Shown here: positions 34,574 through 44,594 of the stretch, one piece after another
Numbering within the stretch: the first letter of the stretch is position 1
Layout of the letters: every line of letters begins with the position of its first letter
Program-made: the position numbers and the translations under genes
Origin: Martensiomyces pterosporus
Taxonomy: Eukaryota; Kickxellomycota; Kickxellomycetes; Kickxellales; Kickxellaceae
Length of the DNA: 64,000 nucleotides
Direction of reading: 5' to 3'
Assembly: GCA_025201845.1 (NCBI GenBank)
Contig: MU604019.1
Span: 1 to 64,000, forward strand
Notes under the pieces: model-generated
What the model saw: only the letters and a program-made list of their open reading frames with translations
Told to the model about the DNA's origin: nothing
Database searches by the model: none

Positions 34574-35201
34574 TAGCTGCTCACTTCTCCGCCAGTGCTT
34601 CTGGCTTTTTGTGTCGGTTATCAGAATGCTTGCCATGACTTTCCTTAAGAGACCAGGCATCATTTCAATATTACATGGATGCCGGCTATGTATGAAGCAT
34701 GGTGCACCCTTATCTCAAGCAACGCGAGCCATACACAGCAAATGATAAAGCCCATTCTTCGACTGTGGTCTTTCTTTCTTTTGCCTAGTTCAGCCTGTGC
34801 TCTTCATATGTTTATTCTGCACTTGTGGTGATCTCGACATTCAACATAATCCACACTGCGATAGCTCTCTTCATAGTGCTGGACAATTGGCGCGGAGATA
34901 CGGCACCAGAGCACCGTAGTCGTGGAGTTCAAGCTCCCATACGGTGCAGACAGCCTGCCGGTCCTCTGTTTCCCACCGGGGCTGGCGGCGTTGAATACTC
35001 GAGGCGGCGACAAACAAACACTGATGCACCACGAGGAATCCAGCAAGCCGCTTTTTCGCAGTGATCAGAGCCTCTTGAAGGCCAGACAGCCGACTCACAT
35101 GGCACCACTCTTTGTTAAACCCCGATTGCGCTTGGGGCATTTTCAAATTTCTCTTTCTCTTTTGTTCAGTTCTCTGTCTAAATTCGCACAGGCGTTCCGG
35201 G
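34574..35201. other. Intergenic region between CAP and AAGAB-like gene
   Basis: 628 bases with no supported gene. A T/C-rich leader (about 35140-35190) precedes the next ATG. Confidence 0.5.
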
Positions 35202-36245
35202 ATGGCAGACTCCACGGCAAAGAACAAGATCCTCGTGCTTGGCCGACCCGAAGCAGACAAAGCTCGGCTAGTTAGCGGCGTCATTTCGCAGGATGCAGCA
35301 AGCGCCGCTGACGAAAGTGCACGGATAGAGTGGCAGATCGAGACACGGTACTACCAGGCAGCCGTCGAGTTCTGGATAGACAGCACTGAGCAGCTGGCAG
35401 ATAGCCACATCGAGTACATGCGAAAATGGCTGTCAGAACCCAACAGCCGCACGCCTACATGCGATGACGAGGAAAGCAGCGTTGGTGGAGCGGGCGCGCT
35501 AGCACTAGATATCCCAATTGATGAGGGCATGGTGCAGCTCCAGGAGCACTTGAGCGAGGTGGTTGATGCGGTGGTGTTTGTGTTTGACCCGACAGAGCCT
35601 GACACATTCCATGACATCCTGCCCTGGGCGAGGTACAGTGCAATGTATCAGCCAGGTGTCTTGCTCTGCGTCGCAGCGCTTGGGAGGGGTGGCAAGACAG
35701 CAGCTGTGGTAGACGATTCGCTAAAGGACAGCTGGTTTGTGTGGTGCGTTGCAAATGGGTGGGAGTGGGTTGACCTGACGGACACCGACCCAGACACTGA
35801 ATACACGGTGGACAGAATTCGCGAGGCACTCGTCAGCAACGAGTGGGCAAATATGGTGGCCAAACAGGGCAGTCGAAGCACCATCGAAGCAGCAGCGGCA
35901 AGGCCGCTTGCAGAGACACAAGATGCACCGGTGGCGAATGCCGATGTCAGCAGCAGCAGCAGCAATGAGCTGAGGCCAGAGGGAGCGAAGGAGCAGGAGG
36001 AGTGGGATAGGTTCGACCGCGTGGTTCAAAATCTCAACCAAACGCGGGTGGACTCCCTTCACCGATCATTGTTTGCCTTGGGGTCTGGCACCGCTAATGA
36101 CGGCGAGCTGGCTGATGACAGCGACGACATGGCAGCTGTGCTATCAAAGATCAGTTCTATGCGTGACCAAATATCCCAAATGAGTCCAGAGCAGGCCAGG
36201 ATCAAAGCCGCAGAGCTAGCGATGGCAGTGGCCAAGAAACTGTAG
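35202..36245 (+). CDS. IRC6: AAGAB/Irc6-like adaptor-complex assembly chaperone
   Basis: Single-exon gene of 347 residues starting at ATG 35202; the open frame upstream is leader. The N-terminal half is a degenerate GTPase-like domain: ILVLGRPEADK (a weakened P-loop), EFWIDSTEQ in place of switch II, DAVVFVFDPTEPDTF and a WEWVDLT strand. A Ser/Asp-rich linker follows. The C-terminus, RFDRVVQNLNQTR and SMRDQISQMSPEQARIKAAELA, matches the p34/AAGAB C-terminal helix that ends in a helical AEKVAKA-type motif. In animals AAGAB stabilises AP-1 and AP-2 subunits during clathrin adaptor assembly, and yeast Irc6 is the fungal relative. It is convergent with the RAX1-like gene, with 137 bases between stop codons. 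Confidence 0.85.
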   Translation: MADSTAKNKILVLGRPEADKARLVSGVISQDAASAADESARIEWQIETRYYQAAVEFWIDSTEQLADSHIEYMRKWLSEPNSRTPTCDDEESSVGGAGALALDIPIDEGMVQLQEHLSEVVDAVVFVFDPTEPDTFHDILPWARYSAMYQPGVLLCVAALGRGGKTAAVVDDSLKDSWFVWCVANGWEWVDLTDTDPDTEYTVDRIREALVSNEWANMVAKQGSRSTIEAAAARPLAETQDAPVANADVSSSSSNELRPEGAKEQEEWDRFDRVVQNLNQTRVDSLHRSLFALGSGTANDGELADDSDDMAAVLSKISSMRDQISQMSPEQARIKAAELAMAVAKKL

Positions 36246-36382
36246 ACCATTCAATGCTTTGTATTAAAATAGAGGCTGGCATGTGGAGAGCTACCCAGTA
36301 ACAAAGAGGCGACTACATGGAGGGGGTGGGGCATGAGTGAGCGTAGATATGGAAGGTGGGGGCGATGCATGTACGGGCGTGC

Positions 36383-38649
36383 TTAGAGGTGGTGGCCGGG
36401 GACTAGGAAGAGAATAAGCGTGATGACGGCAGCGATAAGTGCAGTGACAGCCAGCTGCAAGGAAGCGCGCTTCAAATGCGAGTCCCTGATAGCCGGGTCA
36501 TGCACATGGTCAAAGCACCAGGCCGACGGCTCGTATCGCCCAAACAGGGCCATAAACGGATCCAAGCGAGTGACGCCGGCAAAGGCATAGATGAAGCCAG
36601 GCCACAGGACAGCCAGCGGCAGCCATCTCCAGCCCTTGGGCTGGACATCGAGGAAAATGAGGGAGAACTGGAATGTGAGCGCAATGAATATCAGCGCAAG
36701 ACCAAAGGCGATGCGCGGCGCCGCAGTGCCTCTGGTGATGTTGTGGAAGAGCCGCTCGCGCAGAAACCGCGGGTACGACTCGTGGCACATTGCCTCGTAG
36801 GCGTGGCGCTTGGCAGGTGCGAACAGCTCCGCGTCAAATCTGCGGTCGCGCTCTATCCGCGAGGCTATCTCGTCGCGCATCTGTGGACTGAGCAGCAGCT
36901 CTGACGGCGCGCCAGGCAGGACGTACTGGAAGTAGAGCTGCTCGACAGCGTGCCGGATATCCTCTTCAGCTATGGGTGGCTGATGCGGGTCTTGCTTTCT
37001 CTCGTTCGATGTCGATGGGGCTGTGTTGAGCAGCGGCACCTCCTGGTTATCTCGCCGGCCAACACTCCCTGCCAGCGACGCACTGACGCTGTTTGCCTTT
37101 GACTCGCCGGAGAACATGCGCGAAAAGAAGCCACGCATACCGCGAGTGCGGGCTACACGAGTCGGGGTGTCCAGAGTCGGGCGCCCTGCTGCCAAGCCAG
37201 CAGTAAACGGGCAGTGGGCGGAGCAGCACTGGCGATGCGCCGTGCACTTTGAGCGCTCTGCGGCGATGCCAGTCTGGTACGAGAGGCTGGCCANNNNNNN
37301 NNNAAGTAGAGCTGCTCGACAGCGTGCCGGATATCCTCTTCAGCTATTGGTGGCTGATGCGGGTCTTGCTTTCTCTCGTTCGATGTCGATGGGGCTGTGT
37401 TGAGCAGCGGCACCTCCTGGTTATCTCGCCGGCCAACACTCCCTGCCAGCGACGCACTGACGCTGTTTGCCTTTGACTCGCCGGAGAACATGCGCGAAAA
37501 GAAGCCACGCATACCGCGAGTGTGGGCTACACGAGTCGGGGTGTCCAGAGTCGGGCGCCCTGCTGCCAAGCCAGCAGTAAACGGGCAGTGGGCGGAGCAG
37601 CACTGGCGATGCGCCGTGCACTTTGAGCGCTCTGCGGCGATGCCAGTCTGGTACGAGAGGCTGGCCAGATAGTTGTCAAGCTGCTGGGTGCCCTTGTCGA
37701 GGCTATCGTACGCGCCGCTTAAGCGGCCAGCAGTGGTAGTCAGCAACTCGATAGCACTTGCAGTCGTCCCATCGCGCGCGTTCTGGTGGTCGCCTGCAGT
37801 GCCCTCAGCCCGTGCAGCTGTGAACCTGGAGCCCGCAGTGGCTATAGAGAGGAGCTGCGACCTCTGCTGGTTGCTGCGCGGCGAGATGCCAATGCCTGGA
37901 GCGGGCGGCTGCGCATTTGTAAATCGCCTGCACAGGTCTTCGTAGTCAGCCAGCGATAGCCAGAACTCGAGCTCCTCGGGGCACGCCTCGATGTCAGCCA
38001 GGTACTGCCAGTAGTTGTACAGGCACAGAGGAGCCTGCGCACGCCTCAGCAGCGTGTCCTCGAGTGATGGCAGCGAGCGAAACATGTTTGTCGTTGCGCG
38101 CGAGTCGGCGCCTGCAAAAGCCAGCCGAGATCCCGGTGGGGGGATGATTGCAGGGTGTGGGTCCAGCAGCGAGGTTGTGACCAGCGTCCGGTCGTCGCTC
38201 ATTTCTCTATCGAATGAGTATCTGTGGCTCTGAAGGCCTGCAGGACTCGTGAGCTGACCGCCGCGACTATTACCCAAGTATGCGTGATCGAGCGAGCGCT
38301 GCTGGTCTGGCTGGCTGTCCACAGAGCCCATAGTGCCCGAGTCAACACCGCGTTGGATGTGCGCAGGGATAGTAGACTTTTCGGCCCGCGTCTTTTTTGC
38401 AGCTGCATTATCCAGCTGCTGCTGCTTCTCTGGGGGCAGTAGCGCAGCGGCACTCCTCAAAAGACTAGCTGGTGCCTCAGCATCGTCCAGTAGTGGATAT
38501 GTTTTGCTGTCTGACTTGACTGCCCTCTTGTTCTGTGGCGTGCTCTGCTGTGTGGGCGTGCCATGGCTGGAATCGCCAGCGAATCCGCGCGGCAATGTGG
38601 GGGGCAAGTCTGAGCGCGGCTGTTTCCGGTGTAGCTTGTCTGCCGTCAT
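36383..38649 (-). CDS. RAX1: RAX1-like RGS-domain membrane protein, split by an assembly gap
   Basis: The start chosen is ATG 38649. A disordered Ser/Pro-rich N-terminus (about 1-195) is followed by an RGS domain, whose first half contains LCLYNYWQYL and ELEFWLSLADYEDLCRRF and whose second half contains the AYEAMCHESYPRFLRERLF helix. Then come three hydrophobic segments (FGLALIFIALTFQFSLIFL, LPLAVLWPGFIYAFAG, LAVTALIAAVITLILFLV). This RGS plus C-terminal membrane architecture is that of yeast Rax1, a bud-site and polarity marker. Ten N at 37294-37303 and a 364-bp repeated flank interrupt the gene. Removing one repeat copy and the Ns (374 bases) restores one frame of 630 residues, because left and right parts are in the same phase after that shift. 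The gene itself is therefore probably intact and only the assembly is broken. Confidence 0.85.
36930..37293. repeat. Left copy of a 364-bp direct duplication flanking the gap
   Basis: Nearly identical to 37304-37667, with two mismatches seen by eye (a G/T at the GCTATGGGTGG site and a C/T at GAGTGCGGGC). It ends directly at the N run, as expected for the end of a contig. Confidence 0.93.
37294..37303. other. Assembly gap, ten N
   Basis: A run of exactly ten N lies between the two copies of the 364-bp duplication, inside the RAX1-like coding region. It is a scaffold join of nominal length. Confidence 0.99.
37304..37667. repeat. Right copy of the 364-bp direct duplication
   Basis: It starts at the first base after the N run and matches 36930-37293 over its full length. 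Beyond 37667 the sequence continues uniquely into the N-terminal part of the RAX1-like gene. Confidence 0.93.
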
Positions 38650-40018
38650 GTACGAGAGCAAAGAGAGAAAAGTCTGGGGGCGGGTGTAAATAGAGGAGAC
38701 AAGAAAGAATGCAGAGGCACTAAAAGAAGGGGAAACAGACCGCAGAAGGAGTGTGCGAGTTGTCTCTTCTTTGTTTTGGGGTCGCCAAGGGAGCGTAGAC
38801 TAGTTTGGAGATAAGAGCGCCAAAAAAAATACTGTCGTTCGTTCGCGTAAAGATTTTTGTTGTCGTTGTTTTCCTCTGCGTTGCAGTGATGGCATCAAGC
38901 CAGGGCTACAAAGGGGTGTTCCAGAAGCAGAGGAAAACAGGGAGGAGCAAGCCGACAGCAGAGACCGATTAGTGAAACGCTTTCCGAGATGCCTTGACAG
39001 GGGGTGCAAGCTGGGTGCAGGAAAAGCTTAAAAGTGAAAAATAGCAGTAGCAGGGAGGCGGTGTGGTGTGCGTGGTGCCCAGGACGTGCGCTGCGCGTGT
39101 TTACGAGAATAAGATATTATAGCGCTGACGAATAAATAGCGGTAGGCAGGAAAGAGCATACATGAGTAGAACAAAGGAAGGAAAGTGTGTGGTGCGGCAG
39201 CTGCATTGGGTCCGCATGTTTCACGCCATGCGAACAAAACAGAAGAAAAAAAACAACAGATCAACCAAGCATGTGTGCGCACACTTTGCACGCCCAGGCA
39301 CCGCAAAGCTCCCATGGCTGAGGCTAGGCACCATTGTGCGCTGCTGTCTTCAATGTACGACTTGGCGCCACCATTGTAGAACGCAAATAAAGCGGTAGCT
39401 GCTGCACTCCTTGGTCACAGCATGGGCTGTGCACAATACTGGCTCCAGCCAGCTGCCTGATTTAGAAGCGGATTAGCTGTGGAAACGCTAGGCAGCCTCA
39501 GTCAACACTTACGCTGATTTCTGCAGTAGCTGTCTGTCCGCCGAGGGGAGCAAGGAAAGGTGGTAGCGCGGGAATAAGGGAGGGTTCGGGAGAGCACGTG
39601 GAGAGGAAGGGAAGGGCGTGTGCGTGTATGCGGAAGAGGAGCAGAGGGTAAGCGTGTGTAAGAATAGGGAGGTAAAGGGGAAAGAAGATAAAATAGGATA
39701 CCGGGTGCAAAGAGAGAAGAAAAAGAAGCAAGGCCCATTCAAGGCAGGCGTTTTATGCCCTGGCTTGGTTTCTGTTGGGATTGACCAGAGACCCAATAAT
39801 AGCGGCACGCCGAGCATAAAAGCGTTACACCAAGCCGATATGAAATTGATGTGCAGTCCACACGTCAATGCATGATTTCTGGCTCACCACGCCAGAGAGG
39901 AAGGCTGCATGCTGAGGCATTGGGTGCATGTGTCCAGCAGTGGCTATCGGTATATGAGATCTGGTATTCAAAGGGAAACATGAAAATACAGGCAGGAATG
40001 GTGTGTGGTTCCAGCACA
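38650..40018. other. Intergenic region between RAX1-like and first UPF0014 gene
   Basis: 1369 bases with no supported gene. The left part is the RAX1-like promoter (A/G-rich on the plus strand, hence C/T-rich on the coding strand). The A/G-rich stretch at about 39540-39730 is a long purine tract. The right end is the 3' side of the UPF0014 gene. Confidence 0.5.
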
Positions 40019-41863
40019 CTAGTGCGGGGATCTGTCTGGCTGGCTGTGCTGTCGCTGGCGCTGGCGCTGCTGCTCTGTCGCATCTGTCTGAGCCTCCTCT
40101 TGCACTTCTTTTGGTGTTGGTGGCTGCTGCTGCCGACTATTTCTCTTGCCAAAGTGCTTGACCTTTCGGCCGACATTTCGAGGACACCTCGGCTTGTCTC
40201 CAGACCCTGCTTCTTCCGGGTTTTTTGCACTGCTGCTGCTGGCTCCAGGTATAACGCACACGAGCCCTGGCGGATGCGGGATAACGATGTCCGTGGGGTC
40301 TCCAGCAAACTCGTAGCACACAATCGGCGGCCCCTCGCCACCGCCCTGTGCACTTTCGCCAATGCTGCGGTACGGGCAGCACGCACACCATTTGCTCTTC
40401 CACGGCTCTCCAACAGTATCCTCGCTTTCTTGCTCGTGGCGCTGTTTGCTGCTCTTATTCTGCTCCGACCACAGCCCTTTAGCATGCCCGCATCTCTCCC
40501 GGCACCTGGCTGCTGCATCCTCAATATCCACATGCTCGTATTGGTTGAGCGCGCTGCGTGTTGATGCTCTACCCGCACTGCCCTTTCTAGCGCCCTGTAG
40601 CAGCGGGGTGTTAAGCGACGGCCGCCTGCTACTCTGTCTGGTGAGTCTATTGACAGCAACACAAAACTCCTCTTCGTCGTCCTTATCGCCATATGAACTG
40701 CGCCGCTGCTGCAGCTGTAGCCCCGACAATCTCGATTGCAGCATAGCCAGCGAGTCAGGTGCCTTGAGCGTGTCCGCCTTTGATGCACAAGGCGACGAGG
40801 ACCCAGTGCTTGTGTTCCGCGACGAGTACAAGTCAGACTTGGGGCGGCACCCCGAGCGCCGCAGAGCCAAGCGCGACGACACGCTGGATAGCTTACCCGA
40901 CTCGCTGCGTTTTGCAGTCGCCAGATTAGCCAGCTTTCCTGCAACCACCAGCCGATCGAGCCTCAGCATAGGAGTTCCGTCGACGAGCACAAACGCACAG
41001 AAGAGGACAGACAAGAGCGTGCTGCTAGCTGTCGATGCCGAGATCATAAACAGGATTATCTGCTGGTACCTAGCAGCCTGCAAAACATCAGCACCGCCCA
41101 GGATCCAGCCAGTCATCACGCCTGGGATCGAGATCAGGCCAGTGATGCTCATGTTGGTGATGGTTGGCAGCAAGGCGGTTCTCAGGGCGTCAACGACGAC
41201 CGGCCTGGTGACCTCCCACCGCGTTGCTCCATAGCACAGCATAGTCTCCACACGATCTCTGTGCGTATCCAGTGAATCCATCAGCGACCCCATTCCAATC
41301 GACACGCCAATCATGCAGTTGCCAAACAGCATGCCGATGGTAGGAATAAACTTGGTCGCCGTATACGCCGGGTCCATGTTGAGCGAGTACGCGTTGCCAA
41401 ACAGCGCCACAATAAGCGCGCTTCCCATGATAGACAGAAGCGTGCCCAGGTACATGCCAGGAAACCTCCGCTTGGACCTCCAATATGTGACCTCAAACGC
41501 CGCTAGCGTGCCCAGAACCAGCGTCATGCCGAATATATAGATCGGGTTCTGCGTCAGGAAAATCTGCTTCAAGACCATCCCCAGCAACGTCAGCTGCACC
41601 ACACAGCGCCCGGCAGCCACAATTAGGCTCCTGCCAAGACCTAGGCCGAGCCACATTGACAGTACGACGTTGAACCCAAGAAGCATTGCAGCTATGCCCA
41701 CGTTCTGCCACGACAGCTGCTTGTCGGGAAGCTCTGGGTCGGAGGGCTGTCCCCCGTGGATGCTGGCCACATATACGGGCTGTGAAGGCGCCACATACCA
41801 CCGCAGCTCGCTGAGCCAGCTATGCAGAGCATGGAGCGCCTGCAAGGCAAGCTGGAGCGCCAT
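40019..41863 (-). CDS. UPF0014/FetB-like membrane permease with a long C-terminal tail
   Basis: Single-exon gene of 614 residues starting at ATG 41863. Residues about 55-300 carry the UPF0014 core: GRCVVQLTLLGMVLKQIF, NPIYIFGMTLVLGTLAAFE, MLFGNCMIGVSIGMG, ETMLCYGATRWEV, the ALLPTITNMSITGLISIPGVMTGWILGGADVLQAARYQ block and a last helix. The family includes bacterial FetB (YbbM), which works with the ATPase FetA in iron export, and plant ALS3/STAR2 in aluminium tolerance. A hydrophilic tail of about 300 residues, rich in Ser, Arg, Glu and Gln, follows and is not part of the family core. No ABC ATPase is seen nearby. The substrate, a metal or oxidant-linked solute, is inferred from the family only. 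A shorter paralogue lies 942 bases upstream on the same strand. Confidence 0.88.
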   Translation of the reverse strand: MALQLALQALHALHSWLSELRWYVAPSQPVYVASIHGGQPSDPELPDKQLSWQNVGIAAMLLGFNVVLSMWLGLGLGRSLIVAAGRCVVQLTLLGMVLKQIFLTQNPIYIFGMTLVLGTLAAFEVTYWRSKRRFPGMYLGTLLSIMGSALIVALFGNAYSLNMDPAYTATKFIPTIGMLFGNCMIGVSIGMGSLMDSLDTHRDRVETMLCYGATRWEVTRPVVVDALRTALLPTITNMSITGLISIPGVMTGWILGGADVLQAARYQQIILFMISASTASSTLLSVLFCAFVLVDGTPMLRLDRLVVAGKLANLATAKRSESGKLSSVSSRLALRRSGCRPKSDLYSSRNTSTGSSSPCASKADTLKAPDSLAMLQSRLSGLQLQQRRSSYGDKDDEEEFCVAVNRLTRQSSRRPSLNTPLLQGARKGSAGRASTRSALNQYEHVDIEDAAARCRERCGHAKGLWSEQNKSSKQRHEQESEDTVGEPWKSKWCACCPYRSIGESAQGGGEGPPIVCYEFAGDPTDIVIPHPPGLVCVIPGASSSSAKNPEEAGSGDKPRCPRNVGRKVKHFGKRNSRQQQPPTPKEVQEEAQTDATEQQRQRQRQHSQPDRSPH

Positions 41864-42805
41864 GAGTTATCTTTTTCTTGGCAAGGCCTCCTTCCTCTGT
41901 CTTTGCGTGTCTACAGCGATAATACCCTGTGCCCTTCCTATTGCTGTATCGTAGAGGGACTCCTTTCCAGAATGCGAGCTAAATTTGAAACAAAGCGTGC
42001 GAGCGAAGAGGAGGCAAATGCGGAGAGGGAAGAGGGCGAGCGTGTACTGCGCTATGCGGGTGTGCGAGGGGCTATAAAGAGCCACGACAGCACACAAAAA
42101 GGCAATATGAACCACCCGTGGGTGCGTTCAATATAATAAGCAAGTGGATGTGGAGAGAGGCAGGTAGTAGGGAACAAAAACTATGCACAGAAAAATGCCT
42201 GGCGACAAGAATGATCCACGCTGCCGCTGCAACTGGGAGCGCCTGTGCTTATAACCGGCGAGAGGGGAGAATCTCTTGGCTTGTTTTCCTGTGCTTTCTC
42301 TTGGTTGCACAGAAAGCTGCTGTCCACCCAACATGCGGCAGCTCGGGGGGTGTGGTTTTGTGATTCATTGGAGACAATCGGGCTTTGTTATCGCGCTGTG
42401 GCCAAAGTTTGTGCATTGAGCATTCTGCGCTCTCAGGTATCAGGCATCGCAACACAATGTGGGATGCTCTTCGTCGGTACCTGCCATAGATAATGTGCAG
42501 TCTGCGAACATCGCATGCCCCGAGCGGCCAGACACACGGAAGAGCTGGTGGTGCACGAGCCTAGAGTGTGCACGCATCTCACTGCAGGTGCTGACCTGCT
42601 GCTGGCACCAGGTGCTTTTCTGCAACAGCGGCTTCTACCGCCGCCATCGTCGCCCACGTCCGCACAGCCTCTTTTCTTGCGATTATTTACTGCTCACACG
42701 CGAGCGGCACGGGTGCAATAGCTGGGGGAGTGCCAACTGAAAGCAAGTAGCAATAGCGTTTCTTGATCATTGGTCCAAAGCAGAGCGAAAGTTAGAGAGC
42801 TACAG
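41864..42805. other. Intergenic region between the two UPF0014 genes
   Basis: 942 bases with no supported gene. It holds the promoter of the downstream (left) paralogue and the 3' end of the right one, both transcribed leftwards. It is therefore not an operon-like overlap. Confidence 0.5.
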
Positions 42806-44101
42806 CTAGATGAGCCTGGCGACCCTTGCGTTCTTCCAGTCCTTCCAGCTTTTCGTCCTGCGGTTGGCTTCGCGGAGTCTGAAGCCGCCTTTCCCATTCT
42901 TTCCGCTGGCGCTGCCGTTCGCAGCCTTGGCAACCGACCTGACGCTGATCCGCTCTGGCCGCAGCTTGGGCTCCTTATCCACAACAACAAACGCCACAGT
43001 GATGGCTGCAATGACTACGCCAAGCGCCGTGCTTGCTGCAATCATAAACATGATCACCTGCTGGTACCGCGCTGCATCCATCACATCGGCTCCGCCCAGG
43101 ATCTGGCCGCTCATCATGCCAGGAATCGAAATAAGCCCAGTAATGCTACAAGCCAGGGAACAAGACAGCCAGCCAAAATAGGAGAATGGAAGAGGGGACA
43201 CCAGTTGTAAGACAATTGCCCAGAGCGACGACGAACACGCAGTATAGCAGCACGGCAAGACAGCCTGCACGACCGTGAAATACGAGTAGTGCTGAGAGAC
43301 AGCTGGCTTACCCGACCATGGTGATTGTTGGAATCAGAGAGGTCCGCATAGCCTCGACGACAATCGGGTGCACGACCTCCCACCTGGACGCGCCGTAGCA
43401 TAGCATGGCCTCCACCACATCGCGCCGCGAGTCCAACGACGCAAGGACAGAGTCCATGCCGAGCGCCACCCCAACCATGGTGTTGCCCAGAAGCATTCCC
43501 AAGATGGGGATGAACTTGGATGCCGTGTACGGCGGGTCAAAGTTCATCGCATAAGAGGCTCCGATGAGCCCGACGGTGATGGCGCTGCCGAAAATCGGGA
43601 AGAATGCGATCCAAAACATGCCCTTTATGGTGCGCTTCGACCTCCACTGAGCGACCTCCAATGCTGCCAAGCCGCCAAGCACGCCTACGCAAGCGACACA
43701 AGAAGAATAGGGCGATTAGAAAAACTGATCGCATCCGTAGCCATTTCATAGCAGCAAAACGCCGCTGCAACAGGCAGTAAATGAAAGGCGGGTGGCTGCA
43801 GCCCGCGGCTGTTTGTTTTCTATGCGGCTGCCAAAAGCTTACCTGCCATTCCAAATACGTAGATAGGGTTCTGCGTAGCAAATACATGGCGCAGAATGAG
43901 CCCCAGCACAGTGAGCTGGACAACACAGCGCACACTGGCCACAATAATCTGCTTCTCAAGCCTCAGCTTCATTGCGAACGAGATCCCCACAGTCACCAGA
44001 AGCATCGATGCTGCCAGCACGACGTTCCACCAGGTGAGCGGGGCGCTGTCGCTGCCGCCCTTGCCGCCCAGCGGCTGTGTCTCGTTGACGAGCATGTCCA
44101 T
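42806..44101 (-). CDS. UPF0014/FetB-like membrane permease, short paralogue
   Basis: Three exons, 44101-43843, 43684-43312 and 43145-42806, give 323 residues. The GT-AG introns are 158 and 166 bases, phases 1 and 2. Junctions were fixed by the paralogue: FGMAG/VLGGLAALEV and TITMVG/ITGLISIPGMMSG. Core blocks are ASVRCVVQLTVLGLIL, NPIYVFGM, MLLGNTMVGVALGMD, EAMLCYGASRWEV and GQILGGADVMDAARYQQVIMF. The C-terminal tail is only about 55 residues and is basic (Lys/Arg-rich). It lacks the long tail of its intronless neighbour. It is probably also a membrane permease without a dedicated ATPase in this window. The start at ATG 44101 gives a short hydrophilic N-terminus of about 20 residues before the first helix. 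Confidence 0.87.
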
Positions 44102-44594
44102 TAGTAGGTATTCAGTGCCTCCTTATTCTCTGGTTAGCCAGGGCTGTGGTCTTTTGCATAAGGCAAGTGTAGATGGAAAGAGGTGCAAAATGCAGCGTTG
44201 GTTATTTGGACAAAAGGAGAAAAGCAGCACAAGGAGCAAACCGCCATTCCTGCTTCTCACGCCCAAATGCAGCGGCAAAAGCAGCAGCCTTGGTGCCAGG
44301 AATCCAATAGGCCTGCACACCAAGCCCAGCCATCGCCAAACCTGATCTGCGTCCTTTGCCTAGGGCTGCTTCTTGATAGAAAACATGAAACAAGCAAACA
44401 GCCCCCTGATGCCCATTACAAACCCGCCGTCCATGCAACGAGCACAAGAGAGAAAAACGGCCTTGCGATAAGCATACGGAGATGGAACCGAGTTGAAACA
44501 AGAGCAGGCTGATTAGTAGCCCACGGGGATTTAATGGGAATTAAGAAAATACCAGCGAAAAACAAGCTACACCTGCCTGAACGGCGCTCGCTTT
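44102..44594. other. Intergenic region between UPF0014 paralogue and NDC80
   Basis: 493 bases with no supported gene. It contains the promoter of the UPF0014 gene and the NDC80 3' end. Confidence 0.5.

Noticed and set aside
36930..37667. Real internal tandem duplication within RAX1
   Set aside because: A real tandem copy would shift the frame (374 bases is not a multiple of three), and the copies abut an N run exactly, so an assembly overlap is the better reading.
39865..40944. 359-codon minus-strand frame overlapping the UPF0014 gene tail
   Set aside because: It overlaps the long tail of the UPF0014 frame in another phase, is very Arg-rich and has no recognisable block.
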